A DNA stretch of 64,000 nt from assembly GCA_900095095.1 (NCBI GenBank), contig FMBT01000354.1, forward strand, positions 124,001 to 188,000, given 5' to 3'. Shown piece after piece: positions 48,534-60,000 of the stretch (the stretch's first letter is position 1; the number at the start of each line of letters is the position of its first letter). This DNA comes from Fragilariopsis cylindrus CCMP1102. Its lineage: Eukaryota > Bacillariophyta > Bacillariophyceae > Bacillariales > Bacillariaceae. The notes below the pieces were generated by a model, which saw nothing but the letters and a program-made list of their open reading frames with translations, was not told where the DNA came from and did no database searches. A program made the position numbers and the translations under genes.

Positions 48534-49916
48534 TTAATTTAGCTTTGTAAATGTAGATAAGTATTTTTGTTTATCTGAACGATATTGATCAAAACGACAT
48601 TTTGCATACTGGATATAATCTAATCCATCTTCACATCCCTCTGATGATGCTTGAAGGATACCCCATAATCCCCAAACTAAATGATTTGCTAGTATAAATC
48701 CATTTACTTCTGTAAATATATCATTCATAGTAACAGTAGTAGCGTTTGTGTTTGTTTCATTACTACAATTGTATTTTTTCACATAAGATTCAATAAATTT
48801 AATCTGCTGTTCCTTTGATGGTCGACGTTCATAGTTTGGTGTCGAATTATCTTCTTCTGCTGTACCACCAGCATATTCATTAAAGTGATTTGCAATATCA
48901 TATGAATAGTAATTTATACCACCATATTCATAATCAATGAATTGCAATGTCGGTGTAGTACCGTTACTAAAGACTATACTATCATTACTTTCATTGTTGT
49001 TGTTGCCGTTGTTGTTGTTGTCGCTCGTAGTAGTAGTAGTAGTACACGTATTAGTATTTTCCATCATAATATTAGATGCGAGTAAATCATTATGACAAAA
49101 TCCAATAGAAGAATTAGGATCGATAATCCTTAATTTTAGCCAGTCAATTTCTTGTTTAAGTGTAGCAAGTGATGGTTGTAATTTTGAAACACGATCGGTA
49201 TCATATTCATTTTTGAATTGTTGTTGTTGTTGATCCTGTAGAGCACGTTCTAACCAGGGATATAATTGTGTCCACAACGTTGGTTGTGCTCCTCCTTCTA
49301 TACGTGTATCATGATAGTCAATCAAATGATCAGGAACAACATACGTAGTATGTAGTATAGCAAGTTGACGTGCAATTTCATCTGATATTTGTGATATCAT
49401 CATATCTTCTTCAGTCAATGTCTTCCATCCAATTAACATTTCCTCCATCCGACCATTACCAAATCGACCGTAATATTTTAATGCTAGTCCCTGTTTTGCT
49501 AATGATGAATATGTTGATGTTTCTACATCACGATCAATCATCCCTTCAGCACCAAAAATTCTTACTAAAACAGAATTGGGAATGCTGTTCTTGTTATTCT
49601 TCTTCCCATTACTACTTTTATTCATACCGGAAATACAATATAATTGATTCGTATTTCCACCTGTTATTTTTGTTACGGTCCATGATGCTGGGTCTTTTTC
49701 TGTAACATCGGAGGAAGAGAAGAAACTTCGTGCAATAATAGCCTGCATTGATCCTTTGAAAACTTCACAGTCGTCGTCGTCGTTGTTGTTGTCGTCAACA
49801 CATGCTGCGGCGTCGGGTATTTGTACATTCAAATATGGAAAGTAAGGACTGCCATCGATCATTACCTCATCATGCTGCTGTTGCTTTTGTGCTTCGAGAT
49901 ATAATTTAGGAGACAT
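48534..49916 (-). CDS. Ethanolamine (or choline) kinase
   Basis: First enzyme of the CDP-ethanolamine/CDP-choline (Kennedy) pathway, 460 residues, single exon, cytosolic. Features in order: ITGGNTNQLYCI (ATP-binding loop), VLVRIFGAEGMIDRD, an ILHTT segment, the Brenner-type catalytic motif FCHNDLLASNIM, then LQFIDYEYGGINYYSYDIANHFNEYA (choline/ethanolamine kinase motif, split here only for description) and VNGFILANHLVWGLWGILQA. The second motif and the length favour ethanolamine kinase. A Thr/Asn-rich insertion (about residues 285-315) lies right after the catalytic loop. The ATG at 49916 is the first in frame. No break is seen. Confidence 0.88.
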   Translation of the reverse strand: MSPKLYLEAQKQQQHDEVMIDGSPYFPYLNVQIPDAAACVDDNNNDDDDCEVFKGSMQAIIARSFFSSSDVTEKDPASWTVTKITGGNTNQLYCISGMNKSSNGKKNNKNSIPNSVLVRIFGAEGMIDRDVETSTYSSLAKQGLALKYYGRFGNGRMEEMLIGWKTLTEEDMMISQISDEIARQLAILHTTYVVPDHLIDYHDTRIEGGAQPTLWTQLYPWLERALQDQQQQQFKNEYDTDRVSKLQPSLATLKQEIDWLKLRIIDPNSSIGFCHNDLLASNIMMENTNTCTTTTTTSDNNNNGNNNNESNDSIVFSNGTTPTLQFIDYEYGGINYYSYDIANHFNEYAGGTAEEDNSTPNYERRPSKEQQIKFIESYVKKYNCSNETNTNATTVTMNDIFTEVNGFILANHLVWGLWGILQASSEGCEDGLDYIQYAKCRFDQYRSDKQKYLSTFTKLN

Positions 49917-50303
49917 GGTTCATCTTTTCTATACACTTGCTTTATTGCACTTTATGATAATATCAAACTTCCTTCGTCTTACTTTCGCCATTGTTGGACG
50001 CATTGGACGCAATGTTTTTAGATTTGATTGATTTCAGCAGTGTCTGTCTGTTGTTTTTCAAATCTTTGATTGGTCGATGATGAAGCAATCCATTAAAATG
50101 GAGCGAAAATTTAAAAAAACATTTCCCATCTCCCCCTCTCTTCCTCACTTATATTTTTTTGAATGTGCAAGATTATTTTTTGGTATAATCAATTTTAATC
50201 ATATTCCAAAAGCACATAGTAGTGGTAAAGAGAGATTTTATTGATATAGCAGTCTCACTTTCTTCCACCCAAATCTTCATCTCACAAACTTCTCTGAAGA
50301 AGC
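49917..50303. other. Intergenic upstream of ethanolamine kinase
   Basis: About 390 bp, AT-rich. Presumably it holds the kinase promoter. The 61-residue minus-strand frame at 49963-50148 has no supporting features. Confidence 0.45.
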
Positions 50304-51062
50304 ATGACATGTGCTACCGCACCCGAAACCATCATCATACTTTCTAACAAGGCATGTCCCATTTTGCTGGTGAACATCTTTAGTACATCAATAGGCAGGA
50401 CATTACCTGGGGGTATGATCTTTATTTTCATTGACATATTAAATTTGCTTGTTTACTACCCCTTAGCTTGGGTTATGGAATTCAAACTAAGAATTGATGA
50501 TCCATTGGGTGCCGCTCCTTTACATTTGGGATGCGGAACATGGGGTATGATAATGGCAGGATTCTTTGCAAATAGCACATACATAGATAGATGATCCAGA
50601 ACACGCTGGTATATTCTACAGAGGAGATAGTAAACAGCTAGGATGGCAGATTCTTGGTGTACTTGCAGATTTCTCCTGGAAAATGGCGGCTTGCTCCTTA
50701 ATGTTCTGGACCATGAATTATTTTGGGATATTCCGCGTGTCCAAAGAAGCTGAGCTGATGGGCATGGATGTCCACCACCATGGCGGAACTACTTACCCCT
50801 TGGGCAGTGTAAGTGTTGAGTTTGCTTCTAAGTCTAGTCTACGGCATTTTCGCAGGATAATTCTCAACATGATATCAATACGACAGATGAAAATAGAGAA
50901 CACAAGGATGGCATCGGTGCTGATCGTGATCACAAAAATGGTCAAGACGAAACAGAAGCAGAAACTGCAGCCAGGACCAGCGCCGTTGAAAGTAATGAGC
51001 AGACAATGAATTGTCGTCATTGCTCAAGTATTGGTATAACAGCTGATAGAGGGTCTACTTGA
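50304..51062 (+). pseudogene. Ammonium transporter (Amt) remnant, N-terminal part missing
   Basis: Only the last part of an Amt/Mep/Rh-type transporter is present. IDDPLGAAPLHLGCGTWGMIMAGFFA is the conserved RVDDPLDAxxVHxxxGxxG region. It is followed by DDPEHAGIFY, the terminal membrane helix (QILGVLADFSWKMAACSLMFW) and the cytosolic KEAELMGMDVHHHGG (eukaryotic/archaeal EELxGLDxxEHG) and YP. Eight or nine upstream helices are absent; the sequence from 50304 to about 50440 is not transporter-like. A four-base tandem duplication (TAGATAGA near 50585-50595) shifts the frame. A short GTAAGT...CGCAG intron (50809-50855) still joins to an acidic tail ending at TGA 51060-51062. Loss of most of the channel and the duplication make function very unlikely. 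Confidence 0.72.
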
Positions 51063-51601
51063 CGAAATGCCCCACTCGTTATGTGTACTGGTGAAACTCA
51101 AAGTCTACAACTGATTCCAGAACTATTTTTTTAAGTTGATACCAAGGAATGTGCCATGGGAAAGGAACAAATGATGGCACTATTGAATGCACTAACAAAG
51201 CTAACAAACTATCTTACTAACCAACCTTAGCTACTACAATGTTATGGAGTTACACAAATGTTGTTCCTATAATTAGAGGTGTGTTGTTGATGAAATTAAT
51301 TTTGAATAAGATTTTGAAGTTTTCCTCGAAATGAAAAACCGAGTCCTGATTGATACGGGACTCACTTTATCGTGTTTGTCATGATATTTAATTTTTTTAT
51401 TACTCTGTGATAGTGTCAAAATAATTCACAACAACGGTTCACCATGGCATTGCACAACAAACACGGTTTCTCAACTCTACCATACTCTTTACTCCTGCTC
51501 CCCGTTTTTAGAATTATTTACGGCGAAGTGTAGTGGCTTGACTAAACTTTATTTGTTCGAAAAGAAAATAGCTGTATCAGGCAGATACAGAAAAAATAAA
51601 A
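51063..51601. other. Intergenic, no recognised features
   Basis: About 540 bp between the transporter remnant and the nuclease gene. AT-rich, with no supported frame. Confidence 0.5.
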
Positions 51602-52327
51602 ATGGGATCGTGTCTTTCGTCAACTTTTGCACAGCACTACCCACTGCAGCACCAATCACCAGCCGCAACAAAAACAGGCATAACAGCAGTTGTGCAACCA
51701 ACGAAAACAACATCATCATCGTCATATAATAACAAAATGAAAATATTTCCAACCTACAATTCATTACCAACAGGTGTAAAAAAATTCCGTGTTCGGAATG
51801 TGTATGATGGGGATACTTTGACGTTAGTTGACGAACGACGTGTTAGATTACTTGGAATAGATACACCAGAAATGAAACCACCACAACCCTATTCAGAGGA
51901 GGCTAAGCAATACACTAGATCACGATGCAACAAACAAGAAATATGGCTTTTGATTGATGGTGAAGACCATTACGGTCGATTACTTGCTCATATATTTGTG
52001 AATAATAATCATAATAATAATAGTGACAAATATCTTTGTATAAACGAAGGGTTGGTACACGAAGGCTTTGCATTATACTACACTCCCAAAAAAGATGCGA
52101 AAACTTTTAATTGGAAAAAGCTTATAGACCTTCAGAGTGAAGCACGGAGTTCTAAACGTGGGATTTGGAAATCATTCAAAGATATTTTAGTAGTTAAGAC
52201 AACTAATGGTTCAGCATATCATCAACGTTCCTGTTCACATCTTTCAAATATTCGTAACGTTCAAGAGCTGAAGATAAGTGCGGCTACTGATATAGGATTA
52301 CATCCTTGTCGAACTTGTATGGCCTAA
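51602..52327 (+). CDS. Staphylococcal-nuclease-like protein with acylation motif
   Basis: Predicted Ca2+-dependent nuclease of the SNase/thermonuclease fold, 241 residues, single exon. The N-terminus MGSCLS fits N-myristoylation at Gly2 and palmitoylation at Cys4, suggesting membrane association as in plant CAN nucleases. The SNase core includes RVRNVYDGDTLTL (with the metal-binding Asp), RVRLLGIDTPE (catalytic Arg region), EDHYGRLLAHIFV (second Arg) and NEGLVHEGFALYY. The C-terminal 40 residues (AYHQRSCSHL ... HPCRTC) form an additional Cys/His module similar to the short metal-binding tail found in some bacterial SNase-like proteins (VYH-x-C-x-x-L, RPCKRC). All core motifs are present. An Asn run lies in a loop near residue 135. 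Confidence 0.85.
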   Translation: MGSCLSSTFAQHYPLQHQSPAATKTGITAVVQPTKTTSSSSYNNKMKIFPTYNSLPTGVKKFRVRNVYDGDTLTLVDERRVRLLGIDTPEMKPPQPYSEEAKQYTRSRCNKQEIWLLIDGEDHYGRLLAHIFVNNNHNNNSDKYLCINEGLVHEGFALYYTPKKDAKTFNWKKLIDLQSEARSSKRGIWKSFKDILVVKTTNGSAYHQRSCSHLSNIRNVQELKISAATDIGLHPCRTCMA

Positions 52328-53031
52328 AGAACGAAATCGTCGGTGTTGGGATGCAATCGAAATGGGTGGCGGGAGGGGGGGGGGGGAATAATAATAGATA
52401 CGAGTATGAGATTTTTCATACGCATACATACTGCTATTCATTCAACCTCGTACCCATTATCAATCTTTGTTTTGTTCAATCTAGCTAGATACCAGACAGT
52501 ACCAATTCAAAGTAATCATTATCATTACTATTTTATCTTTAGATAGGCGAGTATTTTATCACAGACTGAAGAAACTTCCCAGGCAGTAGTTATTGATCTA
52601 TATCTATATATTATTTCACTAATGATGACACGGCGAATGAAGTAATAATAGCTAGCATAATTTGTCTTTTCTTTAAATACAACTACCATACTGTTATTTA
52701 TCATGCCATTGCTATTATTGTGAACACACGTAACACAAATGAAAAAAGTAATTGATAAAAACTGCAACAAAAGAATAGGCTACCGTACTAGGAACAGTAG
52801 TAGAAGCATTAAAAATGTGTGGACGTGTCGGTATCGTAACGAGAGTTTACTAGATAATTACTTTACTTTCAAACCGTCTTCGTCGTTCGCTGTCGCCTCC
52901 GTGGTAGTGCACATCGTCGATTTGTCGTGGACGTCAAAAAAAATGTTCATCGTTTATCAAATCAAATCACCACAGTCATGCCAGTCACCTCTCAGACGAG
53001 GAGGCTTTCTAAAATGATTAGAAACCATACG
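52328..53031. other. Intergenic with a G12 run
   Basis: About 700 bp. A GGGA followed by twelve G (52375-52386) lies just after the nuclease gene. The rest is AT-rich without a supported gene. Confidence 0.5.
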
Positions 53032-53382
53032 TTAAGATATATATAAATCAAAAAAATGAAGGATAAAATGAACAAAAAAGATCATAGAGATCGCAAAGAC
53101 CAATCTTTCATGAATGACATTGAAGATTGTCTGTTTCCAATCAACACTGTTCGCATGTTGACAATCGATGGTTAGACGTTGATAACCGATAGTACGCTGT
53201 TGACCATGGATGATAAGTTTTTGAGTAGCAACGATCTTATGCAGATACAGAATTGACTCATCCTGATGGTCCTTGGTAACTTGAAGATTTGCATTATCCT
53301 CTCGAAGAGAATCGATCTTATCCCCTAAGTAGCAAATAATCCATCCGCATACGACAGGCTTGTTGTTCTCATTCTGGCTCAT
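53032..53382 (-). CDS. Small tail-anchored coiled-coil protein, hypothetical
   Basis: An open frame of 116 residues from ATG 53382. The frame itself stays open up to 53580 but has no earlier ATG. It shows an amphipathic helical segment (DKIDSLREDNANLQ) and a C-terminal hydrophobic segment (LVFAISMIFFVHFILHFF) ending four to five residues before the stop, the layout of a tail-anchored membrane protein. No family is recognised and it may not be expressed. Confidence 0.35.
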   Translation of the reverse strand: MSQNENNKPVVCGWIICYLGDKIDSLREDNANLQVTKDHQDESILYLHKIVATQKLIIHGQQRTIGYQRLTIDCQHANSVDWKQTIFNVIHERLVFAISMIFFVHFILHFFDLYIS

Positions 53383-53582
53383 GTTTTGTTTTTCCTTGTC
53401 AGTCTTGATGATACTATGGCTTGTTGATGTTGTGGCCTGTTGAAGTTGGACGTGGTACCGATTGTTTGCTTGCTTGCTTGTATGAATGCTTTCGTCTTTC
53501 TTGTTGTTATTATCTCTGGAAAAAGTTTTCTTGAGAAAGAAAAAATACAGGATATACAATGCTGTGCTGTTTGACGCCAAGT

Positions 53583-54089
53583 TTATGCTTTATGACATGG
53601 CTGAAATACCAAGAAAAGTCGTTAGCGTTATGAATGATGAAAAAAAAAGATTTCCTCATCATGTAGTTATTTTTTGAGTTGATTTTGAGTTATACGAAGT
53701 ACGAAGTACAGCATGTGAGAAACATCGTTGTTGTTTGATTTTCGATTTAAATTTTAATCGAACGAGTCGCGTCGGGCGTATTTAAAAATTAGCGTTAAAT
53801 GTCTATTATGATTGCTTCGCGTCTCTGAATACTTCAAGTATACGGCACTCTTGTCAATCTCGACTTACTTCATACCTTAAAACAACACTTCTTTTGCCAG
53901 ACTGACCGAGTTCAGTGCCAACATAAGAAGGACAAACCAGAGGGAATAGTTCAGCATTTAGAAAGAACCCGATGGCGAAATAAATAGCAAGCGACACGGA
54001 CAACCGAACACAAAAAAAGTCTACCACAACGAGAATGGAGGTTCACTAGTACTTCACTTGGAAAAAGTCTAGAGAGAGAAATAAAGGTG
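53583..54089. promoter_or_regulatory. Upstream region of the giant IQ-motif gene
   Basis: About 500 bp between the small minus-strand frame and the IQ-protein start. It includes duplicated ACGAAGTAC words (53694-53710). No specific regulatory site is recognised. Confidence 0.35.
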
Positions 54090-57000
54090 ATGGCATCCAC
54101 TACTTCTCCCCGAAAGTCGAATCCAGAAAATAATAATATCTTCCCGATGGTGAAACGGTCCAGTAGTCCTTCTTCGTCATCTATCAATTCGACTCCATCC
54201 AAAATTTTATCTGCGAAATTTGATTCTCTCGATCAGCAGTGGAATGCGCATAAAGCACTATCTCCATCTCCAATTAATAGAGTCGTACAAACAAAGACAA
54301 ACAAAAAAGAATCCTCTTCGAAAACAACTCACATTGATGCTACTCCCAACATCACAAACAGCGATAATAATATTAACAACAGAAATCTTCCCCATAGTAA
54401 ACGACGGTCCGAACCTTCACCAGGAGATCGTGGTATAGAAAATCACAGGAATGATCGATCATCTCAACGGAGGCACACCAATTCACTCGGAGCTTCGAAC
54501 GACAACGACAACAATGAAGGAAATGATGATGATTCCATTGGAGAGAGTACTGTATCCACTCTTAGCTCAACCGAATCAGTATTCGATCGTTTATACAAGC
54601 GAGGGGCAAAAAAATCCTCCTCTTCCGCCTCACATAAAGAATCATCGTCACGTCGGAATAGCAGTCATGACAATAGTAAAACATCCTCCAACAATATTAC
54701 TGGCAGTAGTAGTAGTAGTAGCAGCAATAGTTTTGTTTCTCCTACAAAGACACTTCGCGCAAGAAATAATAGGAAGGATCATCTGGGAGCTTATTGCAAT
54801 AGGTCAACCGTTAGTGATACGAGAAGTTTGGGATATACAGGGGATAAAACACCTCAACGAGGGACCAGGAATTACTCTTCGTTGAGCCAACGATCTTTCG
54901 TCCATCACAACGATACATCTTCGGTTGCTAGCACACTATCAGGAGGGAGTGCTGGATTTGATAATTCTGTATTCGCCAGGTTACATCGTAATGAGAAACG
55001 AACTGAAAAATTGTGGAAGAAACCACCTCCTTTCACACCCGAGTTGTCGCCATCTACTAGTAAGCGGAAGAGTAGAACCACCGTAGAAGAACACAAACCC
55101 TCCCTTTCTCAAGAACAAAAGTATTCACACCAAAATGAACCACGTACTCTAATCGAAGAAAAAGATTCAGTAGCGGACAAAAACGGAGATTTTGAGATCT
55201 GCACAACACTAGAGGATGATTTGGAAGCCATAAATCAATTAGGGAGACAATTGGGGGAAGTCGAGAGATGTTCACCTACTGTTGCTGCTTCTAGCATTTC
55301 ATCTTCTTGGGAAGAAATATCACATAGTTACCATATCAATCACCAGCATAATAACCTTAACCCTCCTGTTATCGATCAATTCAAAAGAACTACGATGGCG
55401 ACTCCTTCTGTAGAACAAGAAGTTACCATTTTGGAATTCGTCGGCAAACAGTTGGAAAGGATGGAAGCAAAGCAGCAAGAGTTTATAGTTTCAAGCGCTC
55501 ATTCAAGCAACAAAAGTTCCAGCCAAAACGTCGCCGCGACAATAGAGCAAAAGGCTCTGTCGGCAGTCGACCCAATCAACGTTATCTGTACTCTTCCAAA
55601 CAAGACGGAAACCACCGTCAATAATGATAGGATAATACCAACGTCGAATGATACCGATTCGACCACAACTACTGGCACTAATAACTATGGCTTCTTTACG
55701 TTAGAACAATCCAGTCGGAGCTTAAGTATGGATCCACCTTCATCACGTAACTGTTTCTTTGCCGAGCGGATAGATCGTCTTTCTGTTCCAATTTGGAGGA
55801 GAAACCGACTGGAAGTAACGTGCGACGGCGATGACGACAGGATGAAATATGAAAATTTTCCTATTCTAACCCCTCGACGACTTCGTGGTGGTGCATGTAT
55901 CACTATTCAAAGGGCATGGCGTGTACATCGTTCAGAACTTCAATTGGCAGCGACAATGATCCAATCTTGGAATTCTAGCATCCATTTCCATGATAAAAGT
56001 TTAGCAGATTCGTCGATTCGTCGACAGCGAGCCCTCCAGAAAGCCAGTAGAACAGTCAAATGTTGGTGGATATTGGAGGGGTTGTACATAGAGAACGATT
56101 GGATAACTATTGCATGGGAGAATGAAGTCAGAATTGGGGACGCGATGGTACAAGTCAATTTCAATTGCGAGGCAAAATCACTTCGTGTAAGTTCTAACTG
56201 GCAATCTCTCAAACTAGTAGTTCTTCTTGTTAAGGCCGGACTGAAAAAGGCCATTCGTGGCGAAGAAGCTGCTCGACGTATCGCCCGGTGGTACAAGCAA
56301 TCAAAAGGAAAACTACACAAAAATGCTACAATATTACAGCTCTGGTTTCGAAACTGTCGTAAGAAGAGAAGATGTCGGAATGAAGAACAACTAGAAGATG
56401 AAGAATCTACCTCTCCTGTCAACAACAAAGATACAACATCACTTCATGACAGTAGTTACAATTCAACCGTTGCGTTACTGAATCTCCGTGAGGAGGTCCT
56501 TTGCGAGATTCCAAGTCCAACAAAGAATCCTGTATCAACCGCCAGTCATTCGCATGAGGAACATGTAGCTGCAATAAAAATTCAAAGCTTTTTAAGGATC
56601 GCTGCACTGAAATCTGCAGTGAAAGAATGCCCATCTACAATAAACCAACTTCGAGCCGCTTTGAAGATATCTGGACCAAACGATCGAACGCAATTGACTT
56701 CGTTCGACGAGTTCGATGCAGCGAGAAATATTTTATGCAGTACCATGATTGCCCAGCATCTCAGTGGAACCCAATGCTCTTGGGGAGGAGTTGAACATGA
56801 TATGGTATCAGAAGAAGAGTTCATTTCTCAACGGGCAGCTGCCCTTGCGATCCACAACATCGTACGCGCACACCTGACCGGGCTAAAAAAATACAAAGAT
56901 AAGAAGAGAGCAACATTAATCCAGGCAACTTTCCGAGGCTATATAACAAGGAAGAGAATAGAAATCCAAGATTTATCCGCTGTCGTTATACAATTCTCAT

Positions 57001-60000
57001 GGAGTAACCGTAGATACATCTCAATCAAGGCTAAGAATGCAAAAAAGATACAACGGTTTTGGAGGATGAGAAAATACCAAAGGAATTATGAAATGCTCCG
57101 ATTTTGCATCATATTTATACAAGCTGGATGGAGGCGTGCTATAGCTAGACGGCGTCTTAAATTGTTGAAATCGTCCGTGATCTTAGTACAGCGTACATGG
57201 AAAGGATCTAGAGAGAGAAACCCTTATATGAAGTTCCGTTCAGCAGTCATGACTATACAATACATGTTTCAAATTCGACGAACGATCACTGTTTATCATG
57301 AAGAATGCTGCAGTGCTGTTGCAATTCAAACTTGGTGGAGAATACATAGCGCACGGCTTTTACTTTTGCGATCTTTGAAGGCAGCATCTTGCTTACAATT
57401 GCGCATTCGAGGATTTGTTCAGTGCAAAAAATTTCGTCAGATAAAGCTAAAGATTATCAAGATACAGCGCAATTGGAGAACATATATTTGTATGAAGCTA
57501 CTGCGAGTACAAAAATCGGCAGCAATCTCCTTGCAAATTTTTTGGAGGTCGTATCTTTCAATTGAATCTGCGAACAGGAGGCGTCAAAGCATCCTTAATA
57601 TTCAAAGAGTGTATAGAGGACATCGTTGCCAAGATCTTCTGGTGCATGCTGTTATTAGTGTCACCAAGCTTCAGACCCACTGGAGGCGTCATCGCGATCA
57701 AGTCATGTTTCTCAATCATATTAAAGCTGCTACTGTTCTCCAGACTTTTACAAAGACTGCACTTATAAGACACCAATTCCTAGCTAATTGCAGAGCAAGC
57801 GTTGATATTCAGCGAATATTACGAGGATACCTGTGCCGACAACTTGTTATTTATCTGAAGGAAAAATCCCGTAAAGAGTTGGATGTCAAGCATTTAAACG
57901 GAGTAATCGTTGTTCAGAAAATGTTGAGGATGAGTCGTGAAAAACACCGTTACAGTATATCATTGCGGTCAATAATTCTTCTACAAACCTTCCAACGAAA
58001 GATTCTGGCCCAATCATTGTACAAAAGAAAACTAGAATCTGGTCGGGTTATCCAATCACGACTTCAAGGAATCTTGGAGGAATCTAGGATCAAAAAATTA
58101 CATCTGGCTTCGACTGAAATCCAACGCGCTTGGAGGGTTGCGTTAGCGAAGAATTGCGTAGGAGCTCTAAGGCATGGTAACTTAATTTCATCCTCGATCT
58201 TGATTCAATCCATATGGCGTGGTTCAAAGGGCTGTGGTGAGTACACTGAAATCCGAAATGCTATAGTTACTATTCAAGCATATTTACGTGGGATGTTGGC
58301 AACGAAGCGTATAGAGCGCTTGATTAATGATAAAGTAACCGAAGAAGCTTGTATCTCGGTCCAACGTCAATGGCGAGGAGCGTTGGCACGTGAGAACTAT
58401 GACCTAGCTCGTGTGTCTGCAATTGCAATTCAAGCATCAATACGCGGGATGTTGGCAACGAAGTGCATAGAATGCTTGGTTAATGATAGAGTAACCGAAG
58501 AAGCATGTATCTCGGTCCAACGTCAATGGCGAGGAGCGTTAGCCCGTGAGAACTATGAGCTAGCTCTTGGTTCTGGAATCATAATTCAAGCATCTGTACG
58601 AAGAGTGCTGGCATCAAAAATTGCAAAAGAGTTGAAGTATGAAAAAACAACCACAAAAGCTTCCATATTGATTCAATCAAATTGGCGCGAGTATTAGTAC
58701 GCGGCAGTTACAACGAAGCTCGTGAATCTGCAATCACTATTGAGTCATCTGCACGAAGAGCGCTGGCATCAAAATCTACAAAATGATGGCGTATGTGAAA
58801 CTACTAGAAAACGATGAAGTAACCCGTGTCTCTGCAATCAAAATTCAGGCATTCGTACGAAGAGCGTTGGCATCAACGCTTCAGAAAAAGTTGAAGCACG
58901 AAAGAATAACCGAGAAAGCTTCCATCTTGCTTCAAACCAATTGGCGTGCAGCAATTGCACGCGGTAATTACGACAAAGCTCGTGCTTCTATTATCATTAT
59001 ACAAACTTCTACTCGAAGAATAAAATCATTACAGATCGTCAAAGCTTTATGGTATAAGGATGAGAGATCAGCGAAGAAGTCAGTAGCTCTTATTCGTGCA
59101 ATTACCATTCAATCAGCATGCCGAAGAATGCTGGCATCAAAACGTTACAACGAAGCACGTGTTACTGCGATTTTGATTCAATCAGCTGTGCGCGGAATGT
59201 TAGCCATCAAATTTACTCAAGGATTAAGACATGAAAGAGCAACCAAATCTTCAATACTTGTTCAATCGCATGTCAGAGGAGCTATTGCACGTACGGACTA
59301 CAGCAATATGCGTGTTGCTGCAATCTTTATTCAAGCATCTGTACGTGGAATGTTAGCACTAAAATCAACTCAAAGATCAACATTCGAAAGAGCAATCAAA
59401 TATTCAGTACTTGTTCAATCACGTGTCAGAGGAGCTATTGCACGTATTAGGTACGGTGAAGCTCGTGTCGCTGCGATTTTAATCCAATCAGCTGTGCGTG
59501 GAATGTTAGCGCTCAAAAGCATTCAAAGATCAAGACATGATAGAGCCATCAAATCTTCAATACTTATTCAATCACACGTCAGAGGAGCTATTGCACGTAT
59601 AAGGTACGGAGAAGCTCGTGTCGCTGCGATTTCCATTCGACCATGTTTTCGGGGAACAATGGTTCGTAAAAGATTCGATGATAAGAGAATGGCTGAACTT
59701 AACTCATCCATCCATATTCAGAGAGTCTATCGGGGTGCTGCCACAAGGTTGAGATTAGATAAGTTAAACGAATTGCAGCACGTATCAAATCTAATTTCTA
59801 CTATCAAAATGCAGTCATTCGTTCGAGGATCTCTTACAAGGAAAAGGGTCTCTTCATATCACCAGCATGTTGCACCTAGAGCGATCCCAAGAGTTAATGG
59901 GAACGATCAGACAAGCCAAGCACGAGAACACTTGTATCATAACAGAATGGTCAAGTCATCGGTGTTGATCCAAAGAACTTGGCGAGCGGGCATTGCACGT

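Noticed and set aside
58690-58790. Two separate IQ-motif genes with a start at 58783
   Set aside because: The IQ periodicity continues through the gap in a third frame, and two single-base additions join all parts.
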